A stretch of DNA of 64,000 nucleotides from Cyclina sinensis (GCA_012932295.1 JAAONU010000016.1:45229241-45293240); one strand, 5' to 3'. Numbered from the stretch's first letter, positions 11,141-24,261 are shown. The notes: a model not told the origin generated them from the letters alone. Made by a program: numbers and translations.

Positions 11141-11229
11141 AAGATTCCACGTAATCGCTCTGTATCAAAAGGGAAACAACTTTGTTTACCAAACTTTAGG
11201 CGCATGCGCTTTCATGTAGACGTACCTAA

Positions 11230-11230
<1 letters not shown>

Positions 11231-11269
<39 letters not shown>

Positions 11270-11278
11270 AACAAACAT
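11231..11278. repeat. (AC)n / (CAAA)n microsatellite
   Basis: An uninterrupted AC run of about 17 dinucleotides, followed by three CAAA-type units. Confidence 0.9.
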
Positions 11279-12084
11279 AATATGACAACTGTGTTGACGT
11301 AAAATTATTGGAGGGGGAGGGGAGAGGGGTATCCGCCAAAATTATGAATGTTGCAAGTGGTGAATTTTCATTGCGCATGTTCAAAATTTTCAACTAAAAA
11401 TCACACACGTGGTAAGAAATGCATATGTGTAATCATAACAAAGGTCTCTCTATCAAAATTCTGAATTCAGAACTGTAAATAATGAAATGATCAGCAATGC
11501 TACATGTACATCGTGCTTGAATTTAAGTGTTACCAAAAAAAGAATTCAATGACAATGTACAAATTTCTAATTTGCAAAACTTTAAAAGACTGAAATGTAC
11601 GGCAAAGCAAAATTTATAATACTTAATCCATGTGTCACAAAGCCTCTGTTGTAAAAATTCTGAATACACAAAGAAGTTAAATGCTCAAATGTAGAGAAGT
11701 TAGTATCACAGAAGTCTCACTTCTGCGCAGATCTTTTTCCACATTTGAAACTATAAAACATGGGTCTGTTTGCTCATCCATGCGACTTAAAATAGCTAAG
11801 TCCTGTATTAAGATAATCAGAGAAGGTAAGATATTAAAATGACAAGATTAAAGGTGGATAAAGCAAGCCGTTGATGATACATTTTGAACTGTTAATGGCT
11901 GTAATACTGCGTAATTTGATAATTCAGAGGGACCGAGTGACTGAGTTGAAGGGCCAGGTTTGCTTTTACCCTGGATTCTAACAAAGGCGATATGGTGACG
12001 ATACCAGAAAATATTACAAAGCCCATGGAAGAGATTTTAATTCAACAAGCCCGCTTCACAGATGATTTAACCCAATAAAACAAG

Positions 12085-12195
12085 CAAAGATCCCGCCCGG
12101 TTGCTCTAGTGGGCCCACTCCGGTAAGCTGTGGGGAAAGACTTGTAGAGCTCGAAAACAATATCAAGGTCATGAGTTAGAAACCAAGGCGAATCA
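12085..12195 (+). mobile_element. Possible tRNA-derived SINE fragment
   Basis: CCCGGTTGCTCTAGTGGG resembles an A box, and GTCATGAGTTAGAAACC about 70 bases later resembles a decayed B box (GTTCGAAACC). Weak; may be coincidental. Confidence 0.35.
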
Positions 12196-13385
12196 AATTC
12201 CTATGTGGTATATGTATAGGGAATTTGTTCTAGGCCTGTCGCAATTTTTTGTACCGATAAAAGTGTGAAAAAAATTATATTATGATGTGTGTCTGAAACA
12301 AAAACTGAGACAGAACTTAGTTTAGATATGTTCTTCACAACTTCAACCAAAATTAATATAAACATTTTCTTTTTTACACATCGTCGACCCATGTGTGAGT
12401 CAGTCTCTCTCTTAAAGTATGATTAATTCAAAATTATTTATCAACACTTGTGCTTAATTTTTTAGCATGGTTTGCATGTACAGATTTTGATTAAAAACTC
12501 GTTAATAAAACCCCTTAATACTATTTTCATATATTAAACAGACTTAAAGCTGCCCTTACCGAGTACAATTTGTCAGAAGTAGGGAAGCCAATAAATTTCT
12601 TTTCTCAAACTACAGAATTTTCAGTCAGTCTGAATCTGTTTGTGTAAATTAGGACCTAGAAATTGACAGTTTATGCAATTACTTACACTGGCATTTCGCA
12701 ATTTTGACTTTCATAACGTAATGTTTCCGTGCTTGTACTTAAAGGGTGGCACTCTTTTTTAAAATTTCTTTAGAATGTTTAGCATTTAGAATTTTTACAA
12801 AGAAAACTTTGTAATATTTGCATGATTTGATTTCAAAGTTTCTGTAACACTTGTATTTTAGCATGATGTATATGTTGCTTTGCTGGGCATATCATTCTTT
12901 ATATTTTTTGCATTAAGAGTTTTTACTGACATAGCTTTGTAATGTTAGCAAGTATGCATTTCCTAACGTGAATCTGAACATTTACTATGAAAATTTTACC
13001 AAATTTACCACTTGCAACAATTCTTGTAATGAATAATTTTGGTGGCGACAAGTAAATTGATTTCACTAGAATTTTATGCTATATTTCAAAAGTTTTCAAG
13101 ATTATAATAGGTGTGACTGGACAGGCAAACTGTTATTTGTAATACCAGGGCTAAATACAAATAAAGATAAGTTGTTTTGTTAGATTAAATAATTTTAATA
13201 AATTTCGAATAACCGCTCCCGACAGTTATGCTTCAATAGACGAAAATCAATTGAGTTGTTTTATAAAAACAAATAAAACACCTTTCTGTACCGAACACTT
13301 TGGCCCTATTTTGCTTTTGTATAAAAATAATTATACGAAGTACCATTCTTAAGATAAGTCAATATCTCAAGAATGGAAAAAAAAA

Positions 13386-14252
13386 ACACAAGAGCTCCGC
13401 TAAAGCGGGTCCCGAATAAAAGCTTCTGACTGTAGAAGATTTTTTTCACAATTGGTAAACACTTATCAACAGGAAACGTAATAGGATGTGGTTTATTTGT
13501 AATGTAATAACAATGTAATAACAGTCACTTCTATAATGTTCAAAATGTTTATTGTTTTATTGATTAGTTCATTAGCTATCTTTTACCAGCCAATTCAGGT
13601 AGATTTTATTGTCAGTGTAGTATGTTTCCAAGGTTCCAAAGTTAATTAAACAAACGGTTCAAGATAAGTATGTCAGTGGCCTGAAGGTATCCTTGACCTT
13701 GACCCTTGTCTGCCATCATATCATTATGGCATTACACTTATATGTTTCAATAACTGGTACCTTCAAGCAAATTTCAAACATTTCTTCCAAACGAAAATTG
13801 CAGACAGACTTACAGACATTTGGACAACCATAGGCATAACATGATATGTCCCTTCAGGTTTACCGGTATAAACGTCTCTGCCGAACAGTTTTAACTCCCT
13901 TCAATCTGTTCAAGAGATATAGACACGGCAGCGGACACAAAATATCACATGTCAAATCAAAATGACTTTGTGACCTTGAACCGAGCATGCTGGAACTTGC
14001 ACTCTACGTATTGTTTCATAATGGTTAACACTTCTTCTGTCGAGTAGTTTCAATTACCTAAATCATAATTTCTAAGTGTGACTTTGACCTTGATCCGAGC
14101 AAGCTGGAACCTGCGCTGTGCACATCATCTTATAATGGTTAACATTTCTGCCGAGTAGTTTCAATTACCTACGATCGGTTCAAGAGATACAGAGCAGACA
14201 CGAAACTACTAATGGAAGGACAGACGATTAAGGGTCCCTTCAGGTGTTTAAA
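13386..14252. mobile_element. Dispersed mollusc-type repeat with internal ~130-bp repeats
   Basis: The left end is AAGAGCTCCGCTAAAGCGGG, which contains a CCGCT..AGCGG hairpin. Repeated internal blocks TTGACCTTGA(A/T)CCGAGCA and GAGTAGTTTCAATTACCTA occur at about 13920-14040 and 14070-14180. The right end is AGGGTCCCTTCAGG; a similar GTCCCTTCAGG block occurs at about 13848. Non-coding. It lies just beyond the 3' end of the lectin-receptor gene. Confidence 0.5.
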
Positions 14253-14917
14253 AAGAATAAATTTATCTGGCTTTGAATGACCTATCCATCTACACTAGGA
14301 CTAAATACACACTTAATATACCCTGTTCTTTCACTTACGATTCTCAGATGTTTCCATAATTAAAAGTTAATATAACTTGTAACGTCAGAGCTTTGAAGAT
14401 CTCGATTCACTTGCAAAGATAAGATATTTACAGGATTTACACATAAGTTACCCATTATTCTCCTGACAAACATCTAAATTTATAACAGACATCGAAAATT
14501 CGTAATGTTTACAGTAACTTTAAATCTGCCTAGGGTCACATGACTACCCACGTAACCGTAGCTATTTTGCATTTAGTTGATGTATCATCCAGTTAATGAA
14601 ACCATTAGCGTTTCCTTAACATTTGTAGATATTTATGGGGTTGTATTTTTTCTGTTTAAATCATGGGAATGGTCGCTGGATCCATAACTGAAACACATAT
14701 ATAATTCCTGCCATTTAAATATAGTTAGAATCTGTAATTTAAAAATATGAAACAACTTGAGGCAACATAAAACAATATTTGAAATAATATTCGTCAGAAA
14801 TAACTGTGGAATGTTTTGCTCTCGTTTTCTGGACAATTAGTAACGTCTTTCTTCTGAATGTTTTTTTTTGTAGATTTTTTGCCTCATGTTTCTTATTTTC
14901 ACCCTTTTCCATTGAGT
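14253..14917. other. Presumed 3' UTR/flank of the lectin-receptor gene
   Basis: This lies downstream (lower coordinates) of the minus-strand stop codon. No convincing AATAAA in the minus orientation was found, so the transcript end is undefined. Confidence 0.35.
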
Positions 14918-15393
14918 TCAATTCTTTTTATAGATATGTTCATGAGAGAAAAAATCCAGATACAATTTTCGAACGTCTGCTATCAACATAAGCCCGAGTG
15001 GAACAACAACAAAAGTTACACCAACATATCCTACAAACGTGGCCGACTTCCGATTGTCCTGAGCACTCGTAAGTTTTCGGATATGAGACGACGTTGATTT
15101 TGTGTCTATCGTCAAGTTTTTAACTATTTCCTGTGCTATTTCTTCCGCTTTTTCCGTTGTCACATTTATCGTTGCTGTCATTCTCACTGTTGACGTCACA
15201 GTAATACTTGTTGGTATATTTGAGTAAACGGTACTGTAACTAGTTAGAGACATAGTTGAAACGATGGTGGTTTGTGTCACCGTCACGCTTGTCGAGACCA
15301 CCGTGACATTCTGCGTCACGTTGACCGGATCACAGGGAGGAAGGCCAATTGTTGTAATTGGTTCTAAAGTAGTATTGGTTGGTGTAGGTGTTA
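14918..15393 (-). CDS. Lectin-receptor exon 6: Thr/Ser stalk, transmembrane helix, short tail
   Basis: On the minus strand an acceptor (gataaaatttcag) opens an exon with two bases completing a codon, then 157 codons and a stop at 14918. The peptide starts Pro/Thr-rich, contains one Cys (LPPCDPVN), then a Val/Thr/Ser-rich stalk with NVT and NLT N-glycosylation sequons. A charged amphipathic segment follows, then a transmembrane helix (residues ~373-394 of the assembled protein; FVGYVGVTFVVVPLGLML) and a 17-residue cytoplasmic tail with tyrosines but no ITAM/ITIM consensus. The topology is type I with the signal peptide of exon 1. Signalling, if any, would need a partner. Confidence 0.78.
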
Positions 15394-16439
15394 CTGAAAT
15401 TTTATCACAGTTAAATATATAGTTGTGTTGTGGTAGTTTCCTTATTTGTCTGCATTTAAATTATGTAACCATAGTAACCTTATGACGCAGTTAAGATCCA
15501 TTTCATTTTTTTTAAAAGGTGAAAATAAAAGAATAATTTTTGTTTCCGTTTCCTTTAATGTTTGTCTTCCAAAAGTACAATCGATTCACACGAAAACTTT
15601 AAAAAAAAAAACTTTTGATCATCTAAGAGTTGGAATATGCATGTAACAGGACGCATTACATCGATCAAAAACATGTAACACTCTTCTAAACAATGAATAA
15701 GTACAGTACTGCTTTGACCATTATCTAAATATTCCTGCAGAAAGAATGTAACAGCCCTACTTGGCATACCACACATGTATAAAACCAAAACATCATATTA
15801 GTTATTTCGTCATGCACGGCTTCGTTTCGAAGACATTATTATCCTGAACAAGACTGCGTTTTTAGTACCGTGGCAATGATATAGCAACCAGAATTCTAGA
15901 TACGCTACATAAAAGCACTAAACGATGAAAGGGCCTTGGGACACCATAATGCATATCGGTTTGCATGCAAACAAAAGACCAAGGGATAGGATGTAAGCAT
16001 AAAGTTTGTTAGAAAAAAATCAGTTTGATGATGTATTCCATACAAAAATACCAGGTAAAGCCACAATCACTTGGAGAATGGTTAATGTCTGCAGTCTCTA
16101 AATATTCTATTTATGATGTAATGATGCATTATACTCAGTAAAATTGTCCTTCCCTCACTGATCTTACAAATAAAAGTTTATATAAAGTATTGATATAACA
16201 GTAGAAATACAATACATGAAAAAAATACATTATCACAGCAGAAGTTTATACTGAAAGAGTACTCTGTTTTTTTACCTTAAACAAAAAAATAAAATAAAAA
16301 ATACATATAAATGTAAATTTCATATAAAATATTTTCAGTTTCAGTGACTTTCGCTAAAATGTCGTATAAAGTTCTACAACCTTTTTCTGTTTTTAACAGA
16401 TAATGCATGTAAATATTGAGAGATATATTTGTTTCATAC
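15394..16439 (-). other. Left part of lectin-receptor intron 5
   Basis: AT-rich intronic DNA. No gene or repeat was recognised apart from the approaching 3' end of a minus-strand L1-like relic. Confidence 0.45.
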
Positions 16440-17960
16440 AACTCTATTTTATTTTGATTCCCTCTTATTAGTCGCAGGTATATTCATTATAACATTGTAG
16501 TAGTTAAGATAGGTTCCCCGAATTTCAGATATCTCTTTAATTTGTTCAAATGAGTAAAAGTTACCGTTGTTATCAACTAGATCTATTACATTTCTAATAT
16601 TCTTTGAATTTATGACAATGTTTCTAATTCTTTTATTATATTTGATGATGGATCTGGTAAGGAGATAAAAAGATGTACAAATTTAGATAAAATAAGGGAT
16701 TTCAAGACTGTAATTTTACCAAAAAAAGAGAGTTTTCTACTTGTCAAATTTCTTATTTCATTGCTACATTTATTAATTAATTCTACACAATTTATATTCC
16801 AAATATCTTTTATATTTGCAGGAAAGTTAACACCTAATATTTTTTATATTTTATTTCGTCCAGTCTAATTTAAATTCACGACAGAATTGTTGAACAGAAT
16901 GCTTGGAAGGTCCGATCCAGTATGCTTTAGTTTTTCAACATTTATTCTTAATCCTGACATACGATAAAAAGTTTGAAGTGTTGACATACAATTTCTTAGT
17001 GAATGTTCAGTGCCGTCTAAGAATATTTGAGTGTCATCTGCATATTGACTAAGTTTATGTTCCGTATTATATATGTTTATACCTCGAATGTTGCCATCTG
17101 ACTTTACCATTTTTCCAAGTATCCCGACGCTTAAAATAAAAAGATAAGGTGAAATAGGATCTCCTTGTCTACAACTCCTCGGAAATTTAAAGAAATCTGA
17201 GAGATGTCCATTCTGCAAAACCGCTGTTTCACTACCATTTTGAAAGAGAAAAATCCATCGTTTGAAGGAGTTACCAATATGAAAAAAAATCAAGTACTTT
17301 GTGTATGAATTTCCTAGATATAGAGTCAAAACCATGTTGGAAGTCAACTGAAAGTAGTAAACCAAGAATGTTTTGATCGTAAGTCTAAAATAAACCGGCA
17401 ATAAACCAATTTTGATCAGTATGAATCATTTTCTCTAAACGTTTTTATGTAATCTGTTGGCAATTACAGTTGACGTTAACTTACATATTGCATTTAAAAG
17501 TGTTATTGGCCTCCAGCTCTTCAGTAAAGCTCTATCTTTGTTTGGTTTTGGTAATCATATAATAACTCCTTATTTTTGAGTAACCGTAATTTAAGGATCT
17601 TAATATAAATACTGACAGCTATTTCCATATCTCTTACTTCTGTATATATTATATGTATAATTTTTCATTATTGTTTTAATCACTTCAAAATTTGTTTCAT
17701 GTCACTGACTTCCTTTCCGTCCTCGTCTTTCATTTTTTATTTTGTTTTGTTAGTGTAATTTCTTTTTTCCATGTTTAAAAAGTATTTTGTCGAGTTTTCA
17801 CCTAAAATTTCATACCTACATTTTGAACGTATCCTGGTTCCCTCTACTTTCATTTTACATATATTTTCTAATTCCGTCTTTTTATTTGACAGTTCTTAAT
17901 ATCTGATGTACCCCTCTGATTTGATCTGATATAGTTTGTACTAATAAATTTAGCTTTTAT
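16440..17960 (-). pseudogene. 5'-truncated L1-like LINE relic (linker and RT)
   Basis: Reading down the minus strand: GENSTKYFLNMEKRN (17.8 kb; typical L1 GE-TKYF-EK linker motif), KDEDGKEVSD (17.7 kb), RT motif SCRQGDPISPYLFIL (near 17150), motif QYADDTQIFLDG (near 17040), and a C-terminal IKEISEIRGTYLNYYN-like segment (16.5 kb). Stops and frame changes interrupt it, and there is no endonuclease. It is inserted in the sense orientation of the host intron and is inactive. Confidence 0.82.
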
Positions 17961-19130
17961 TTTTAAAGATTTATCATAACTGTACACACTGACCATTCTC
18001 CAAGTGCCAATGAGTAAACATGGTGCTGTATCATCATTTCTTCTAGTGAACAAACTGTTCATCTATTTAGAATAGGCTTTTACGAATATGGCGTAAACCG
18101 ACATTACATGTCAGTTTTCAAGCCATGTATCGTTCAGAATGAAATCAGGTTAAGTGCACCTTCATAGCATTTTAAAACCTGTGTAAAAAGCTGGCAAACA
18201 CGGAGACAAAAGTCTGCACCGAAGCAAGTGTTAAAAAAACGGATTCTTTGTAGCAGTATGTTTATCTAATGCAAAGTATATATAACTTAACACGAAATAA
18301 GTGCTCTTTTTTAGAGTAATAAATATTTATATTCTACTAATTGATACTTTTCATCGGATTGTTTAAATACAGATAAATGCGCGCAAAGAATCGAGTTATT
18401 GATCTTATTAATTCTACATTCCCTTTTATTTCCTTTTCTGTACAGATATTGAATGCAATTTGCGAGGTATCACAGGTACCAAAGGTTTGTTTTGAACATG
18501 TAAATTCTCACGGCGCAATAAATAAAATATCTTTTGTAATAAAAGTGTCGAAATTTAATTAAATGATGATATATGCACGGACACCAGAGACTGTAACAAA
18601 ACTAAGACTGCAAATGCAAGAAAAAATACAGTTAAAAATGCAAATAATCAAAGTACTAATCATTTGTACTAAAAAAAGCATTTCTGACGTCAGCATGAAT
18701 ACATAAATAGACGAATATGCATCATTTTCATTTTACTATACATGTATATATCTTTAGACCTTAGGCGTTTTTTATGAACAACATTTATCTCATAACCTTT
18801 CTAAAAAAGAAAGATAAAAGATATAAAGCAAGTTCATGAGAAACGAAAATAAAACTTAAAATGTTCTGTTTTCTCATGGCTAAACAAAACCTTTATCAGA
18901 GTTATATAATACTGCAATACTTCAGAACACGTTTCGCTGGAGAAATGTTTCGGCCATTAGCATCTTACATTGAACGAATCTACTTTTAGTTTGCAACATT
19001 CAATCGTTATTACGGAACCAAATATATGAGCGTATCATTTTTTTTGAAGTGTCAACCAGTCGGATATTATACATAATGTTTACAGAAGTAAGTAGTAGGT
19101 GGTTGAACTTATATTTTGTCCAATCGTATT
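17961..19130. other. Intron 5 sequence, nothing recognised
   Basis: AT-rich with short open frames only. No domains, splice-supported exons or clear repeats seen. Confidence 0.4.
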
Positions 19131-19290
19131 GCAATCTTTTTCAAATATCATGACAGCTTATGTAGTGGTTACCTGTTAGCTATCGACTTAAGTCAGTGTA
19201 CAAATACCATTTCGACCACTTAAACGGTTAGTGTTTATTGATACGAGTTAATAACCACTAACTTATATTCATATTTGAAAAAGATACACG
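19131..19290. mobile_element. Small MITE-like inverted-repeat unit
   Basis: The ends AATCTTTTTCAAATAT and ATATTTGAAAAAGATA are inverted repeats (15/16). Inside them, TTATGTAGTGGTTA pairs loosely with TTAATAACCACTAAC. No clear target duplication. Confidence 0.45.
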
Positions 19291-19485
19291 TACTTCAAAG
19301 TAGTATTTACATTGAATGTATAAAAGAAACTAAAAGATAATTATTATATAGATCTATAAATACTGAAATTAATCGCTCGCAACGTTTACGTTTTCCAGAG
19401 CAAAATTTTCTTAATGGCTTGAGAAAACAGATTTTCAAAATACCAAGATAAACAAAATACCAAGATAAACAAATCCAAACACCAA

Positions 19486-20083
19486 CAAGGGGTAGGACCT
19501 AAATCATGTAGCTCGGTGCTTTAAGCGAGAAAAACGTGTAGTCTATGACTAATGTTGTCAGTTTTCGCGTAAATATTCAGGAATTTGGATAAATTATCAA
19601 CAGGTATGGGGATTTTCTAGGAATATTTGTATAATGTATACGACTAGTACCTAGCCATTTATGTATGCTAACTGTAGTTTCTATTTGACAGATGAAGAAA
19701 TGTGTTACAAAAAGTTATTGAAGGGATGCCAATAAAGGTGTCCCATTTTTTGTGTGATTCTGCAATATTTTGCTTCGTTTTTTTCAGCTTGACCAACAAT
19801 TTGCGCCAATAAAATGGTATTTTAAGTAAACAGGAACAAAATTAAACATTTACAACCAGTAAGGAACGTGCATAATGCATCTATGTTCGATTTTTTTAAC
19901 TTTAAGACAATAAACGTGTAGTTTGAGTCACTTTAAGATCATATTGTGTAACCTCGGTTCTTTCATTACTGCATACCGGAATTCTAATACATAAAATATC
20001 TTTCTGTCACTAGCATATTAGTTAAATTTAACAGTTATTTTGTACTATAATCATACTCAAAACCTGTGTTTGTCCAATTTAAA
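19486..20083 (+). repeat. Left TIR of the 3.42-kb element
   Basis: Inverted partner of 22309-22905. Aligned by eye from CAAGGGGTAGG to TCCAATTTAAA with scattered substitutions. Confidence 0.85.
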
Positions 20084-20140
20084 TTGCTTTATGGCGACGT
20101 GGTAGGATGTCAATATACCTGAATTCAAATCCATTTCAGG

Positions 20141-20619
20141 CAAGGGGTAGGACCTAAATCATGTAGCTCGGTGCTTTAAGCGAGAAAAACGTGTAGTCTA
20201 TGACTAATGTCGTCAGTTTTCGCGTAAATATTCAGGAATTTTGATAAATTATCAACAGCTATGGAGATTGTCTTGGGAATATTTGTATAATGTATATGAC
20301 TAGTACCTAGCCATATATGTATGCTAACTGTAGCTGCTATTTGACAGAAGAAGAAATGTGTTACAAAAAAGTTATTAAAGGGATGCCAACAAAGGTGTCC
20401 CATTTTTTGTGCGATTCTGCAATAATTTTCTTAGGTTTTTGAACTTGTCAAACCATTCTGCGCCATTGAAACAATATTTTTAGTAAACAGGCACACAATT
20501 AAACATTTACAACCAGTTAGGAACATATATTATATATTATGATCATTCTTTTTAACTTAAAGACAATTAACGTGTAGTTTGGGTCACTTTAAGACCATAT
20601 TGTGTAACCTCGGTTCTTT
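20141..20619 (+). repeat. Internal direct partial copy of the left TIR
   Basis: It begins with the same CAAGGGGTAGGACC terminus and follows the left TIR to ACCTCGGTTCTTT, then diverges. It is more diverged than the two outer TIRs are from each other. Confidence 0.8.
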
Positions 20620-22308
20620 ATTGATGTTAAGGTTAAGTTTTTCAAAATAAGCATGTTGAAAAATTTTACAAAGAGTTCTTTTTGTAAATTTAACTTTATG
20701 TTTCCTCTTTTAAGCTAAGATGATTCAATAAATGTTGCTATGAATTTGAACACTTGCGATTTTAAGGCTGGAAGGTTATGTGGTGCTTTTCGTTGTCAGA
20801 TACAAATACAATATTACAAGTAAATTTTAAACTATGAAAGGTTTTGACTTGAACACAAGTCTGCAGATTTTATTTAAAGAATCAAAATTGACAATTTTGT
20901 AGACATTACATACATGCAAACATTATATTTATAAAATCAAAAAGGACTTTCTAAGTTGTGCGAAAACAAATTGTCAACTGACAGACAGCCTGTAACACAC
21001 AGTTAAATTACCTGTATATACTTGGTACATATAAGAACTGCCAATGTGCTAAGCTCCATAATGTCATTCAATGGTGAATGGTTCAATCCCTGGATTCAAC
21101 AAAATATCTATGCGACATGTATTCTTGGATGCCGTATCCAATGTTCATTTGCATCTTACCATTATTTCAGTTAAAAGGAAACAAATTAGAGATACACGCA
21201 AATTAGACAAGTTAGATTTCTTAAAACATTTGTAGTTTTTAATGGAGTTTGAAAAATATTATCTTACTTCTTCCACGATCATATCAGTCAATATTTCTTC
21301 CGCTTTGACTGGACTATCATTAAACTTAAATGAAATAATGAACATAAAGTTCTATGACAACATTATCATCTCTCCCTAAGCACAAAAAAGAGAGAGAAAA
21401 TTTGATGTAAACAATATACTTACATAATTAGTTGGTTCAAATGTTTACATGATTACAATATTTTTATGAAGTTTTTGTCTACCTAACAATGCATAATTTC
21501 CAATGGGTCATGCAATCCATTCAGAACAGCTTTTGATGACTGAAATAACTGGATAAGAAATTACGTGTATATTTTCTTTATTCATAGTATTAAAAACACA
21601 GTGTCAAAGAATAAAGATGAAGTGAAAATCCTTTTATGAAAAGATAGACCTGGCTGATAAATATCATTACCTTGCTTAAACTGCTGTTTTGCAATAAATT
21701 AAATTAGGTTGCTAATAATTGTGGTTTTAAGGTATTTCCTGCAAGTAGTGATTAGTCTTTACTAATGAAACTTTGAAAGGGGATGAAAATGAAATAGTTT
21801 GCAATACGTAAAATGATCACTGACCTCCCTTATCTCCAAGCCGTCAGGTATCTTAATACGTCCGAGATTTAATTCTATATTTGTGAAAAAAATGTAAGTT
21901 ATCTTTGGAGGATCTATTTACTTCTCATGTATGGTATGTATGAATAGCTTGTAAGTATATGTCATAATGCTATTTTGCTATGATATTTTATTAATGAGCT
22001 GTTGCCCCGAGTTTCAAAGTACAGAGTTTATCATTCCGGCATCTACAATTCCAAGGTGAATTTGTGCTAAAAATATTCTAATCTTTTTAATCTTTTAATT
22101 CTCGCTGGGTATCAAACAAAATCTGATTATAATATTAAATTATTGCTTCAACTCACAACTGTAAGAATTGTTTATTGTTAACATTTATTTAGCTGTCTGT
22201 AAAACAATCTTGAACGAATAAATACATTGAACGTTAACTTCGGTTGTATCAAAAGACATTCGATTGCTTTCACTTTATAAAATCACCATGTGTAGTTAAT
22301 GTAATGCC

Positions 22309-22905
22309 TTTAAATTGGACAAACACTGGTTTTGAGTATGATTATAGTACAAAATAACTGTTAAATTTAACTAATATGCTAGTGACAGAAAGATATTTTA
22401 TGTATTAGAATTCCGGTATGCAGTAATGAAAGAACCGAGGTTACACAATATGGTCTTAAAGTGACTCAAACTACACGTTTATTGTCTTAAAGTTAAAAAA
22501 ATCGTACAAAGATGCATTATGTATGTTCCTTACTGGTTGTAAATGTTTAATTCTGTTCCTGTTTACTTAAAATATCATTTTAATGTCGCAAATTGTTGGT
22601 CAAGCTGAAAAAACGAAGCAAAATATTGCAGAAGCACACAAAAATGGGACACCTTTATTCGCATCCCTTCAATAACTTTTTTGTAACACATTTCTTCATC
22701 TGTCAAATAGAAACTACAGTTAGCATACATATATGGCTAGGTACTTGTTGTATACATTATACAAATATTCCTAGAAAATCCCCATACCTGTTGATAATTT
22801 ATCCAAATTCCTGAATATTTACGCGAAAACTGACAACATTAGTCATAGACTACACGTTTTTCTCGCTTAAAGCACCGAGCTACATGATTTAGGTCCTACC
22901 CCTTG
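22309..22905 (-). repeat. Right TIR of the 3.42-kb element
   Basis: Inverted partner of 19486-20083; ends CCTACCCCTTG immediately before the ACCAA target duplication. Confidence 0.85.
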
Positions 22906-22910
22906 ACCAA

Positions 22911-23664
22911 TGTTCTTAATGAACGTACAACAAACTTTTAAAGAAACGCCTGACATGAAATCGTGTAGTGTACACAGTAGGTTTGACCAAACCTACATCA
23001 ATGATAATAATAATTGTGCACACTGGTTATCATTCTGGCCCTTATTTATTCATACAATTTCGAGTAAATACATATTGCTGTTGCTTTTTCACAATCTAAT
23101 AACCAGGAATGGTTGCTAGTTTAGTTTCCACCTTAATATGTTTTCAGTATCCTTCAAAAAGCTTAATGTAAACATAACATGCTTAATAACCGGGTGTACA
23201 TCAACCTTTTTTTTCTTCTATTTAGTATTTACAATGTACGTTTTCAACGGATTTGTTTGTCGCGAATTTCAGTACACTGATCATCAAAACTAAATCGTTT
23301 GAAGATGTAACATCAGTACAGATTTAAATCTATTGGTTACTATGGTTACAGCAGGTACTAGGAACATATCTTAGACCCTACACATGCTTGTTAAAAATAT
23401 CATGTTAAAAATATCACAACTTGAGGGAAAAAAGACACATTCATGACACTGAACCTCTAGAGCTTGATAGAGCTTTCATAGCTTGATAGAACTTTCATAT
23501 GTTGAAAGAGCTTTCATAGCTTGATAGAGCTTTCATAGCTTCATTTTCTTATTACCAGTAGTATGTCTGCTTGTAACTAGCTGTGATTCTTTTATTTGAA
23601 AGCTATATTTTTCTAGTGCCTGTGATTGTTACAGGTCGCAAATAAATAAATAAAAAATACCTAC
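22911..23664. other. Intron 5 end
   Basis: AT-rich; contains only a short minisatellite at about 23455-23545. The minus-strand donor GTAGGT at 23664 marks the intron start. Confidence 0.45.
23455..23545. repeat. ~20-bp minisatellite
   Basis: About four head-to-tail copies of AGAGCTTTCATAGCTTGAT with minor variants. Confidence 0.75.
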
Positions 23665-23745
23665 GGTCTATAGATCCACAGGTTGCATTAGGAGTAGGAA
23701 AATTCTGTGTAGTGTCTGCTGTTACTTGTGTCAAATTCCTCGTAA
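23665..23745 (-). CDS. Lectin-receptor exon 5: short Thr-rich linker
   Basis: On the minus strand a pyrimidine-rich acceptor (ctttttcaaaccgaag) is followed by 81 bp and the donor GTAGGT. The exon begins with two bases and ends with one, matching exons 4 and 6 (phase 1-1). It encodes TRNLTQVTADTTQNF-type sequence with NLT and NAT sequons and a single Cys before GSID. This probably continues the glycosylated stalk. Its small size makes it the least secure exon, but phase and composition fit. Confidence 0.62.
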
Positions 23746-24212
23746 CTTCGGTTTGAAAAAGAAAACAAACAAAAATTACAATATCATTAATTAATTGAAT
23801 TCAAAATCAAAACTTAGAAACAAAGTTTGATTATTTCCACCAATGCTTAATTTTACCGATACTTGTATAATTGTTGTGTAAATTTGAAGTACACGTGAAC
23901 ACTCGTAAAGATGTTTCTCAGATACACGCCGCATTACCATATCGACACTCTCTCCGAGATCTGCTTTATCGGCGGTCTCTCTGCGTCGGCACCGGTTATT
24001 CTCTACTGTAAACAGAGTTGTGATGGAAAAAAGCTAGAAAAAAAACAGACCTACATCAAACAAATCAGTTGCTTAAAATTCAGAAGCGCACGAAACATTA
24101 GAATAACTATCTAATTTACTTTTTCGAGTTAGTATAAAATCTTAAATATAATTCATTTCGACTATATATACGTTTTTCAGCTTTTTCATGGAAAATTCCT
24201 GTAATTCATCTC

Positions 24213-24220
<8 letters not shown>

Positions 24221-24261
<41 letters not shown>
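24221..24261. repeat. (TG)n microsatellite
   Basis: About 20 uninterrupted TG units. Confidence 0.95.

Larger units (their letters stand above)
10146..13385. other. Intergenic region, no gene seen
   Basis: AT-rich DNA between the two host genes. It contains SINE fragments, a short hairpin and a CA microsatellite (listed separately). Short open frames here have no recognisable domains or splice context. Confidence 0.5.
19486..22905. mobile_element. 3.42-kb transposon with ~600-bp TIRs and 5-bp target duplication
   Basis: The sequence starting CAAGGGGTAGGACC at 19486 and running to 20083 is repeated inverted at 22309-22905, ending GGTCCTACCCCTTG. ACCAA flanks both sides exactly (19481-19485 and 22906-22910), the expected signature of a 5-bp target-site duplication. 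A third, direct partial copy of the terminal sequence lies inside at 20141-20619. The 1.7-kb middle (20620-22308) has no open frame with a recognisable transposase, so the element is non-autonomous. Superfamily unknown: 5-bp duplications occur in Transib, but the CAAGGGG terminus does not look like it. Long TIRs with repeated ends also recall foldback elements. Confidence 0.8.
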
